The notes under the pieces: generated by a model
Databases searched by the model: none
Seen by the model: only the letters and a program-made list of their open reading frames with translations
Told to the model about the DNA's origin: nothing
Shown here: positions 54,367-64,000 of the stretch, piece by piece
Layout: each line of letters opens with the position of its first letter
Numbering within the stretch: the first letter of the stretch is position 1
Position numbers and translations under genes: made by a program
DNA from: Agaricus subrufescens
Lineage: Eukaryota; Basidiomycota; Agaricomycetes; Agaricales; Agaricaceae
DNA: 64,000 nt
NCBI GenBank assembly: GCA_029945375.1
Contig: CM057067.1
Span: 992,001-1,056,000 of the forward strand
Reading direction: 5' to 3'

Positions 54367-56126
54367 GGCGAGTGAAGGAGTGACTGGGCGGTAGATGGGA
54401 GAAAGAACGAAAGAAGATGTTGGCGTCAAAATGGCGGTGCGCCCACTTTTTAAAGGCAGCCAAGGTGGCAAACAGATTAAGTTTAATTTTAGATCGTTGA
54501 AATCATGTCAGCCTCCTTCCATCAAATCTCCGGATCAATGTCTAGTGAATCGTATATCCTCGCCTGTCCATGTTCGATCGCTGGGCCAGTCTGACGAGGA
54601 TTGTTCTATCCGCAGAACCTGAACAAACCACTTGCATGGAGAACGGAATGGCGACCCTGGCTCAACGGATGTCGACGGCTGACATGGACAGTTCGCTAAC
54701 TAAAATTAGAATAGTACCTCGATCAACTGGTCAATATGTCAATGTGTCCTTATTATCACAACATATATAATACATATATAGTTACCATCTAGACACGAGC
54801 TCCCCTGAACATTGTTTTTCTCTCCAATTTGACTGACAGAAGACAGGATTTTCGATTTAAATCAACACGAAAAATATTATTCACGGCATTCGAATCTTTG
54901 AACCCTGTCTTAATTTGATAGGCCGCAAATTCTCTGCACGAAGCATACAATGAGAACGAAGAGGCTGTCGGGCTTCCCCTGAGCCGAATAGAGCTCACAT
55001 TAGATTGGAGTTGCTGGCTAGCTATCAGAATCGGCAACACTCGTAGTTTCTCACTAGAATTGGGAAGTTCTTCATCCAGCTAGTAAATCGGATGTCACCG
55101 CAAGGAAAGGCTAGACTCAACCCGTTACTTCATTCCGTACACGGGCAACCTGCGGGCAACGTAGCTACATTCAGTCGCGCTGGAAGGACATTGAATTTTT
55201 TTCCACCGCCGCCCTTTCCACGATACCCATCACTTAAGCTCAAATTTAGTCGCATGCTTATAGCGCTGGTATAAAACAATAGAATCCCGCCCCCTTAATA
55301 ATAAGCTGTAACAACAATAGCTAATTTAATGTAAAGCAACCGGGAGCAAACTTTAAAAAAAGAAATGGATCAGGTTTTGGTGTAAATCACCACGGTTAGT
55401 TCATCCGCGCTCCGGAGTCCTATTTATTTCTTGGTGAAGGAAGTTGGTTCCTCATAGACATCTGTATTATCGACATGAGGAAAGTATCGTGGACCACGGA
55501 GTTGTACAGTCTTTTTGGCAAGACACTGACATCCGAGCCGATCAGAAGGTTGCTAGTCGACGGTCCGTGGAATTTAGATTGCTAGAGCTTGATAGCTACC
55601 ATGGTCCCCTCTCTTCAAAATGTTCGCTCGAGCGAATTGGGAGTGGCTTCTGAACATTATTTACCATTTGGAAGGGTGTGCTAGAAAATACCTTTTATGT
55701 CCTTGATTGAGTGAGTAACGGACGGAGCGAATGACCGATACTTCTCGGAAGTCCATGGAAAATACTTTTTGTAAGCTGAATTTCTCGACGCTCTAACACA
55801 GTCCGCGGCATGCTATGAGAAGCATACAAATAGAGAGAGATAAACGGACTTTGGGCCCGGGCCCGGGGAGATGAAAGGTACATTCTACCAAAACAAGGAA
55901 GGAATCCAGAGTAACACATGTCTTCAATACATTCTATTGACCTTATGGGCCTTATAATATGGCGTGTTCTCGTATACGATCCTGTTTAACTCCCCAAAGC
56001 TGATGAGCGCGAGACGAAGAGCTGGTATTAACATAATCAATCATGTGACTCCCATCCAGTCACGACCCACCAATGCTTGCTCATTTGCCGCTCAACTAAA
56101 GACCGCGACCAGCGCCGACAGGAACC
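54367..56126. other. Long divergent intergenic region
   Basis: 1.76 kb between the hydrophobin start (minus) and RPB9 start (plus). It probably holds both promoters. I found no coding, tRNA or repeat signature. A long hydrophobin promoter would be typical of developmentally controlled genes. A prenylated pheromone-type gene was looked for and not seen. Confidence 0.45.
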
Positions 56127-56724
56127 ATGGTACCTCATCCTGGATCCTCGCTATTGACCCCGTCTGATCACACGACACTTGCAGGCTTCTCTTCACTTTT
56201 GCTCAGAATGTAACAATCTCCTCTATCCCAAAGCCGACCAACAGAGAAGGATCATGGTCTATGCATGCCGTATCTGCACTTACGACGAGATTGGGGATAA
56301 TAAATGCGTGTATAAAAACGATCTTTTGACGGTCACAAAGTGAGCTGTACTTACTTTCTGAGTGTCCTGGTCGGGGTTATCAATACCTTTCGATAGAGAA
56401 CAAGTTGGTGTCACAACAGACCTCGGCACGGATCCAACTCTCGTACGTTCCATTCATTCTCTCACCCATTCATTCTTGACTTATCTCTCCAAGGCGCACT
56501 CCAACATCAACTGTCCACGATGTGGGAACGACGAGTATGTACAACAACGCAAAACATAACTATCTCGTAATTCATACCCTTTTTTCCCTTTTAGCGTCGT
56601 CTTATACCAGGACCAGTCAAAGCGGAAAGAGACGAGAATGATTTTATTCTTTGTCTGTACAAAATGTGATCATTCCTTCAGTGATCCATCGTTAGATAAT
56701 CAACCAGAGACGGAGGAGACATAG
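56127..56724 (+). CDS. RPB9: RNA polymerase II subunit RPB9
   Basis: Small zinc-binding subunit of RNA polymerase II involved in start selection, fidelity and transcript cleavage. Five exons, 56127-56129, 56185-56339, 56397-56442, 56494-56534 and 56595-56724, give 124 residues. The first coding exon is the ATG alone, joined to ASLHFCSECNNLLYPKAD. The N-terminal ribbon is CSEC...CRIC and the C-terminal TFIIS-like ribbon is CPRC...CTKC, with the linker GVTTDLGTDPTL and the basic QSKRKETRMILFFVC. The end PSLDNQPETEET extends slightly past the last ribbon. The match to fungal RPB9 is strong; RPA12 and RPC11 are less likely because the second ribbon lacks their conserved acidic pair after QTRSADE. 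Confidence 0.9.
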
Positions 56725-57791
56725 CATTAGAGGATTGGAGTGTACAACCGTCACCTTCGGCGACTGTATAATCTGTGAGTTGCAGCCTTACACATTCCGT
56801 TTGAATTCATTCATATTTCAATTCTACCCTGAATACCGATCACAGCCAATCTCATTAGTCTTTCTCTATTACATCACAATGCGTAGCTTTACCTTCGGCT
56901 CAGAGGAAAGCCAGCAATCGGCCAATGTAAACTCAATGCTCATCAGAGCCAAAAATATGTACGGAGCGCCTTGACTCATTCTTGACTCATTTTTGTTATC
57001 GTGATGCACTTCTAGCCTCGCAGAAAACAAACACCCGGAGAAGATGTGGGGTTTGTATTGAGTGGTATGAGCTATCCAGCTTGAGGGGCTCGTTTTGGGG
57101 CACATTAGTTGGGTGTGCCAGGGAAAGATAGGCTGCCTGAATTTCGCACCTTACCATGGGTTTCGAATGTTTAACATAAGTCGTGTGGGTCGATTTCACG
57201 CCCAAAAGATTACTTCTCTCAATCAACTCTCAGGGCTTGCCTCCGAAGCCACATGTGAAAAGCGGGGCCCAAATGAGGCCCAAATGAAACATTGACATCG
57301 GCCGTGATCAGTCTAAAAACATACACGGAATCCACACGGACCTTAATTTTTCCTCCAATCGATTGAGGTTCGAATCACCCAGGAATCACCTCCAGCGAGT
57401 TCAGAATGTGCCTAGCCTATCCTTTATCGAGTTTCTCAACTACACTTGGAAGTCACAGCCGGTGATCACTGATAACAAATTTCATTTTCACGTCCCATCG
57501 TCAAGTCAACATCGTAAAGGTCTAACAATGTGTCCCTACCTGCTGACAGATTGCCGTCCAATGCCGTATCGCCGGGATTCGAATTCACATCCACGACTGC
57601 CTTACCGGGCTACATTTGACCCATTGCTGACCCGTATATCACCGTTTTCATTTTGACACGGCCATTTTGCTTAAACATCAATTGCCCGGGTGGCGCTTTC
57701 TTCCATGCTTCTTCCCTAGACCTCTTTCGCACCCACAACGACGATCTAAGAGTTCTGGTTTTGACGGTATTTTACGCTGAAGACTTGAAAT
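56725..57791. other. Intergenic region before the MFS pair
   Basis: About 1.07 kb. Near 57540-57635 the minus strand reads TAGCCCGG...GAATTCGAATCCCGG, loosely like tRNA A and B boxes. Otherwise nothing is supported. The right end should include the transporter promoter. Confidence 0.45.
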
Positions 57792-59743
57792 ATGATGGAC
57801 GAAACGAAATTCGATAATAACGGACATCCGACAGAAGTAGGAATTGAGTCGAATCAGAAAGAGGCTAGTGCCGATTTTGTAGAGGGAGATTTTGCCAAGG
57901 CGGAGCTTGATCCCATTCCCGATGGGGGTTGGCAGGCATGGGGTGTTGTTCTAGGAGTGTCAGTATCGTTTTTCTATGAAACTCTTCATGGCGTCATACA
58001 AGCTCGCTAATTCTGTAATAGGTGGCTCTTCCAATTTGTTACCTTTGGGTAGGTGGTTTCGAAATTCCCGAGGAACATTCAGAATTCATCTTATATCCTC
58101 AGTTACACGAATGCGTTTGGTGTTTACAACGGTACGAAACTATATTTAACGGATGGCTTCTGCCGTACTCAGGGAAGCATCAGATTTCTATACACGAGAA
58201 TACCTCAAGGGTACAGAATCGTCTAAAATCAGGTAAGCGTGTATGTCCTGGTTTGAAAACGATATTCAATGTCCTAACTGGTGGTATTCTTCAGTTGGAT
58301 TGGTAGCGTCCAACTGCTTCTCCTACTATCCAGTGGACTTTTCTCTGGACGAGCCTTTGATGCTGGGCACTTGTGAGTAACTAGTATTTTGATGCGTCTT
58401 TCTTCCTTCTAACAAAGATAATAGCTACCACATGATGATCGGCGGCTCCATACTATTCGTTTTCTGCCTGTTCATGCTCTCCATCACGCACGCTGGACAA
58501 TTCTATCAGGTATGCCTCACTTACAAGACTTGTGCATACGACAACGGATTGATTGATAATTCTCTTGGTGCAGATTTTTTTGTCGCACGGATTAGGCGTT
58601 GGTCTGGCGGCGGGCATTACATTTGTTCCGGGGCTTGCTGTCATCTCGCATTGGTTCAAGAAGCGTAGACCCGTAGCAATCGGGGTTGCCACCTCTGTGC
58701 GTAAACCTTCGGACCATGGTCGCTTGCACGTTCGTTAACGTTAAGGTTTAGGGATCTGCAGCTGGAGGATTCCTTCATCCCATTATGCTCAACTACTTAT
58801 TCCACGGCTCCTTGGGCTTTCACAACGGTGTACGAGTCAGCGCGGCTGTCTGCGCAAGCCTCCTTATCATTGGCTTACTACTCGTCAGGACAAGACTACC
58901 GCCATCAAAATTGAAACATAACCCGTTGATTAGTATGAAAAAATTCTTCAGAGAACTTCCGTACCTGGCAACGACCACAGGGTAAGTCACGGTATTATTG
59001 GCGCATACTTTCATGTCTTGACTTCTTAAAGGACTGTCCTCGTTTTAGGGGGACTTTATTACCCATTTTTCTTCATTCAACTCAATGCGATACAGCATGG
59101 TCTTGATGCCACATTCGCCTTCTACACAGTAAGAGTCTAATTCTCGTGAGCTGCGCCATGAATTCATTCTTGGTGCAGGTTGCGATTGTGAACGGAACCA
59201 GTATTGTTGGAAGAGTGTTGGCCAATGTTTTTGTACATCGGCTCGGGGTCTTTAATCTCGTCATTTTTTGCACTATCTCTTGCTCTGCGTTGATATTCTC
59301 TACCCTCGGCGTTCATGATGTCGGTGGGACTGTCATTTTCAGCATACTTTTTGGTTTCTTTTCCGGGGCATGTAAGAAAAAATTTTGGACGCTTTCTGAT
59401 TTTCCGATTCTGATTACTGTTACTATCTTTAGACATAGGAATGCTAGTACCAATGATAGGCTCAATGGCTACAAGTGATAAAGAGATGGGGGCACGTATT
59501 GGTATCTGTTTTACATTTACAGGTGCGAAATCACGACTTCCTTGTTATATTCGCCTACTCATAGCCAAATTATCAGGCATAGGCGGACTTGTAGGCACCC
59601 CAATTGCTGGTGCACTCCTTACGTCACAATTTATTTGGTGGAGACCTGTCCTTTTTTCGGGTTTATGTGTTATCGCCGGTTCATCGTGTTTCACTCTTAG
59701 TCGTGTTCTCCTGGGCCGGGCTAGAGGTACCCATAGGGTTTAG
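57792..59743 (+). CDS. MFS transporter, monocarboxylate (MCT/MCH) type, copy 1
   Basis: Plasma-membrane permease of the major facilitator superfamily. Twelve exons give 444 residues: 57792-57958, 58022-58048, 58103-58131, 58184-58232, 58295-58372, 58425-58509, 58574-58696, 58752-58981, 59032-59128, 59179-59371, 59433-59522 and 59577-59743. After an acidic leader comes the hallmark DPIPDGGWQAWGVVLGVWLFQFVTFG in the first membrane segment, then YTNAFGVYN and YTREYL. Later parts: GHFYHMMIGG, ISHWFKKRRPVAIGVATSG (the loop 2-3 type signature before segment 5), RTRLPPSK, LGGLYYPFFFIQLNAI, SIVGRVLANVF and GLVGTPIAGALL, fitting 12 segments. The substrate could be a short monocarboxylate or a related small acid, but it cannot be assigned. 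It is followed 441 bp later by a paralogue with the same 12-exon plan. Confidence 0.88.
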
Positions 59744-60184
59744 ACAAACTCAAAACGAGTTTCCCGGTTTTCATTTTTGTGTGTACTCACTGCCGATTAA
59801 GAGTGACACATCTTTTGTGTATCAGATACTACCTATCATCTGATGGGGTTGGATTCTTGTATGTTTTGTATATTGATGGTATGCGGAAATGTAATGTCAT
59901 CTCCGTTCCTTGTCGCGTTGTTACGCGTAACTAAAACCATGTGCTGTGATGACTCGGTCAATCTCATCTTATCGTACTTTCATAGATTTCCCCAGTATGG
60001 AAGGAGAATCGTAGTTGAATGCGCCGTAGTTAATCTTAGACCTCAAATATCAGATTATTTTCCTCGGCCGACATTTAAATAAGCTAGTGTCTGATGGGAA
60101 GAGTTCTTTCCTCCGGTTATTTACCATCACTATTCATCTTTCCAGCCACGACTATCCCAAAACCACAGTTGAAGAATTTGCTCG
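59744..60184. other. Spacer and promoter region between the MFS paralogues
   Basis: 441 bases. Holds the 3' end of copy 1 and the promoter of copy 2. No other signal seen. Confidence 0.5.
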
Positions 60185-62105
60185 ATGGCGTTCGCGGATG
60201 AGCCCAAGAATGATGCCTTTCGAGTGAATGATAACGAGACAAAATTTAAAGAGTCTAAGGTAGAGGAGCCTATATCTGGGGATACGGAACTTGACTCTTT
60301 CCCCGATGGTGGGTGGCGAGCATGGAGTGTCGTGGCTGGCGTGTCAGTAACATTTCATCGTTCCACTACAAAAGCTTTTTGACTAAGATTTTCTAGTTGG
60401 CTCTTCCAGTTCGTTACTTTTGGGTGAGAGATCTGACTCCTCTGCAGTAGACAAACGCTGACAGGGGTGGTCCAAGATATACAAATGCATTTGGCGTCTT
60501 TAACGGTATGGAGGAAAACTGTACTCTTTCTTGTAATACGCCTCTGATGGATCGCATGTAACCCAGATTTCTATGTACGGGAATACTTGAAAGACTTTGA
60601 GTCGGCGCAGATCAGGCAAGACCTCACTCTGGGCGTTGTGCAATGCTCAAGCTGATATTTTCACTTAGTTGGATAGGCAGCGTCCAGCTGCTCTTCTTAT
60701 TATCTTGCGGATTATTTTCTGGAAGGGCCTTTGATGCCGGGCATTTGTAAGTATCTCATCCTAATAGTGTTCTTCCAGTACATCCGACTCATTCGCGACA
60801 ATAGTCATCTCGTGATGCTTGGTGGTTCTGCCCTATTCATCTTTTGTCTATTTATGCTTTCAATCACCCATCCCGGGCAATATTATCAGGTGAGCCAGAG
60901 AGTCGTGTCCGGAGTCACCGAGATCATACTTTGTTCAGGTATTTCTATCACATGGATTGGGTATCGGACTTGCCGCAGGCGCCACATTCGTTCCCGCGCT
61001 AGGTGTGATCTCTCACTGGTTCCATAAGCGTAGACCTTTAGCAATTGGACTTGCTACTTCGGTACGTAACAGAACAGTGCCACCTAATCATTGTTGGTTA
61101 TCAATGATTATGCACGTCTAGGGATCAGCTGCTGGAGGATTCGTCCACCCTATCATGCTCAACGCCTTATTCCATGGGCCCTTGGGGTTCCATCAAGGTG
61201 TACGAATTAGTGCTGGGCTGTGTACGGGGCTTCTCATCATCGCCCTACTACTCGTAAAGACAAGGCTCCCACCCTCTCGGATACAACATAATACACTTAC
61301 AACTATGAATAAATTCCTTCGAGAGCCCTCATACGTTGCCACAATTTGTGGGTGAGTTTTAAATATACTTCATAAGAGTACGCATGCCTGTAAGCTTATT
61401 TTTGGAAGTACTATCCTCATCTTGGCCGGTTTTTACTATCCCTTCTTCTTCATCCAGCTGAATGCCATCCAAGAGGGACTTAACTCGACATTTGCATTCT
61501 ATACTGTATGCGTAGACATATTCTAGATTTAAACATGCGCTCACTTGATGGACAGATTGCCATTGTCAATGGGTGTAGTATGGTAGGACGAATTGTGCCT
61601 AATCTCTTGATACACCGTTTTGGTGTTTTCAACGTTGTGATTTTTTGCAATATCATTTGCGCCATTTTGATATTTTGCACTCTCGTCATTCATGATATAA
61701 CAGGAACAGTCATTTACAGCGTGCTGTTTGGCTTCTTTTCTGGCTCTTGTAAGAAATTTGGTATACTGGACTTATTTTCTTTCTGACTATTTTCCCAGAT
61801 TCAGGAACCTTAGCACCTATGTTAGGTTCGCTCGCCGAAAGTGACAAGGAAATTGGAGCGCGTATGGGTATTTGCTTTACTTTCACGGGTACGCATTGCC
61901 ACAATCGATAAGGTTTCCCATATTCAACTAATTTTCAGGTTTCGGTGGCCTTGTAGGCACTCCTATAGCTGGCGCACTTCTTTCATCACACTTCAATTGG
62001 TGGCGACCAGTGCTTTTTTCGGCATTATGTTTTCTCTGTGGTGGATTATGTTTTACTCTCACTCGGGCTTTATTAGCTAGGAGGCGCGGTACTCAAATAG
62101 TTTGA
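60185..62105 (+). CDS. MFS transporter, monocarboxylate (MCT/MCH) type, copy 2
   Basis: Tandem paralogue of the preceding gene, 441 residues from twelve exons: 60185-60342, 60397-60423, 60477-60505, 60567-60615, 60669-60746, 60805-60889, 60939-61061, 61122-61351, 61409-61505, 61556-61748, 61799-61888 and 61939-62105. All internal exons have the same length as in copy 1, and every junction keeps frame. Signatures: DSFPDGGWRAWSVVAGVWLFQFVTFG, YTNAFGVFN, ISHWFHKRRPLAIGLATSG, KTRLPPSR, GFYYPFFFIQLNAI, RIVPNLLIHRFG and GLVGTPIAGALL. Intron 4 (60616-60668) starts with GC, where copy 1 has GT. Acceptors of introns 2 and 8 (GTCCAAG and TTGGAAG) are unusual but forced by frame. Substrate unknown. Confidence 0.87.
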
Positions 62106-62453
62106 GGCGTTGTTGAGGTTTCTGTGTTTACCAGTATCCAAAAGGGTCTACACGGAGCGGTGGTGTAATTTTAGGTAGTGTCGGCCATCTAGCGCATCAA
62201 ATTGCATGCCGGGACCCAGCCGACTGGCAGACCCTTATTATGATTTGACCTCCGTCACGGCCCGGCTTAGTTATACTAGAATGACAAGGTTCATTCTGGA
62301 TTTTCTCCAATGGCTAGAGTTACTACTACCCAACCACCATTGAGATGGCATATTTTGTACAGCTCTGCCGCAGTTTGAAGAGTGTGGGAGTGATGATAAA
62401 GTCGGGAATCAGGGATGCGCCGGTAATCTTGCCTCCTTGTTTCGTTCCTGAAT
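62106..62453. other. Spacer before the lipase-like gene
   Basis: 348 bases. An in-frame-looking ORF starting at 62345 crosses into exon 1 of the next gene in the wrong frame and is a shadow. Confidence 0.5.
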
Positions 62454-63941
62454 ATGCCAAAGCTGGTGCACCTAATCTATGTACACGGATTCAACGGTAT
62501 TTACGCCAGCTCATAGACTACAAAAGTATGTTAGCTACTGACATTGAGCGTTCCAACGAATAGGGAACGATACCACCTTCCAGGTAGGTGTGATCAATCA
62601 ATCATCAGATTCAAGCCCAACTGAAAGAGCTCAACTTTTCCGCAGTCATTTCCTCTGGACTTACAAATTTACCTATCTACTCATATTCCACCACATCTTG
62701 ATGTCAAGATTCAAAGTAGCCTGTATCCGACGTACAAGAGCGCTAAGCCCCTTTCTCATGCAACCAAGAACTTCTTAGAATGGTACGCTCCGGTCCCCCC
62801 TATCTATGCGATTTAAAAAATCTCGTGGTGAATGGCAGGTTACAAACCCAGCCTCAAGGTCCTGTCATCTTGTTAGGCCATTCTATGGGTGGGTTGCTAG
62901 CAGCTGAAGCTGCCACGGACCCCTCCAACGCAGTTGACAAGAGGACCGGGAAAGCGCGACGTATTGTGGCTGTGATTGCCTTCGATACCCCATATCTCGG
63001 CATGCATCCGCACGTGGTGGTTAGCGGTATTGCGTCCCTTTTTCCCAAGCACTCGAAAGCAGGGGGAACAAAACCAGAGAGTGAGATGAATCAGCATCCT
63101 GCCATTAACATCGTTCCTGAACAAGTCACCGATAATTGGGAAGAAATCAGGCAGAGTGCAGGTGAAATATACTTTACTCGGGTCTACAGCTCATTCTGAT
63201 CGACACACTTCTCGATTCAATTCAGACATTTGTGCTGAATATCCACGGTCAAGTACGGAGACCGTGTCCACCGTTTTGACCACCAGTTCTTCCTCCTCAT
63301 CTGTCTCTCAACCATCCAAGTCTTCGTCCCACTCTTCCTCACCTTTCTTCGGTCGTGCTATAGACCTAACTTCTGACTATTCTGATCGATCCTTTGTCCG
63401 TTGGCTCAAGAAACATTCCGATAGTCCCGTTTCAGCTGGGAAACGATGGGTAGTTGAGCATTTGCAATTTGCTGGTGCGATGTTCGATCCAAGTGGTCTG
63501 AAAGAACGTTACGCCAAATTAGTTGCTTGGAAAGAGGGTATGTGGATCAATTATTGGACGACAGCAACTGTTGGCACGGGTTCAGAGGACGGATGGGGAC
63601 CGGGTCAACTAACATATAACGATCGTGGACTTATCGAATCTGGTATCATTGCAAGCATCCCTGGCAGTCCGTCGTGGTTAATTGACCAGGAGTGGGCTAG
63701 TCATATAAAGAAATCTGATGAAGCACTGAAAAAGAAACGTGGACATCATTTCATTGTCCTCCCAACTGGACGAGGGAGAGTTTTGGGCGGAGAACGATGC
63801 TGGGAGAAAATTGTCATTCACGGAGCAGAAGATGAAGTTGCAGCTCACACTGGTGTGTTCAAGAGGGAACGAAACTTGAATTATGATGCGCTTTTAGAGC
63901 GTGTGGGGACGAGAATTATACAACTATGCAGAGATCTATAG
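62454..63941 (+). CDS. Lipase-like alpha/beta hydrolase (DUF676-type serine esterase)
   Basis: Predicted serine ester hydrolase. Five exons, 62454-62496, 62564-62583, 62646-62782, 62839-63161 and 63226-63941, give 412 residues. The start MPKLVHLIYVHGFNGNDTTF contains the oxyanion-hole HG motif; the nucleophile elbow GHSMGG (Ser near residue 80) follows after VILLGHS. Other family blocks are SSLYPTYKSAKPL, VIAFDTPYLGMHP, VRWLKKHSDSPV and the late KLVAWKEGMWINYW. A Ser-rich run (residues about 190-225) separates the core from a second half. The catalytic Asp is probably the one in AFDTPY, and the His is likely near GHHFIV or VIHGAEDEVAAHTG. No signal peptide or membrane segment is evident, so it may act inside the cell. 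The substrate is unknown. Confidence 0.82.
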
Positions 63942-64000
63942 AGCAACGTTATAATCAGTTTCATCTTATTTAATTGACAATTATTTATGTATCTGGATAT

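Overview
The window is nuclear DNA of a filamentous basidiomycete, most likely an agaricomycete. Genes are dense and cut by many 46-70 nt introns with GT-AG ends. It carries a class I hydrophobin, an XlnR-like Zn2Cys6 regulator and an F-box family amplified in tandem. No species name can be read from the sequence.

Left conserved block (1-8972): the 3' end of eIF2-beta, a 13-exon hexokinase on the minus strand, a divergently transcribed mitochondrial ribosomal protein uL14m, and a 1140-residue Zn2Cys6 transcription factor. Right conserved block (45.7-64 kb): CAF-1 subunit CAC2, nucleoporin NUP57/Nup54, ribosomal protein eL27, a hydrophobin, RNA polymerase II subunit RPB9, a tandem pair of monocarboxylate-type MFS transporters, and a lipase-like alpha/beta hydrolase.

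Middle accessory block (about 10.2-45.3 kb): ten copies of one F-box gene, called A to J here. Five are intact (C, E, G, H, I), one could survive by retaining an intron (D), and four are broken (A, B, F, J). Copy I converges, 16 bp apart, with an intact minus-strand gene whose protein has PD-(D/E)XK-like motifs. Tail fragments of that gene sit beside other F-box copies, so the amplified unit seems to have been an F-box/nuclease-like gene pair. Three places also hold chimeric debris in which CAC2 5'-flank sequence is followed by exons of the left-hand transcription factor.

Two larger elements interrupt the array. The first, 15735-21246, has terminal inverted repeats and is flanked by AGATCT. 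It carries one intact 9-exon gene (1543 aa) with AT-hooks, a zinc-ribbon region, a transposase-like segment, a WRN-type 3'-5' exonuclease and a Cys-rich tail. I cannot place it in a named superfamily, and it is the best candidate for an undescribed system. The second, 31264-36517, is a Copia retrotransposon with identical 379-bp LTRs, a 5-bp target duplication, a primer site matching the anticodon arm of initiator tRNA-Met, and three damaging changes at CpG sites. Its LTR holds two tandem copies of the transcript leader, one with a 48-nt intron and one without it. This looks like a spliced cDNA copy fixed in the LTR.

All exon joins come from reading splice consensus and protein continuity by eye. 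No search or alignment program was run.
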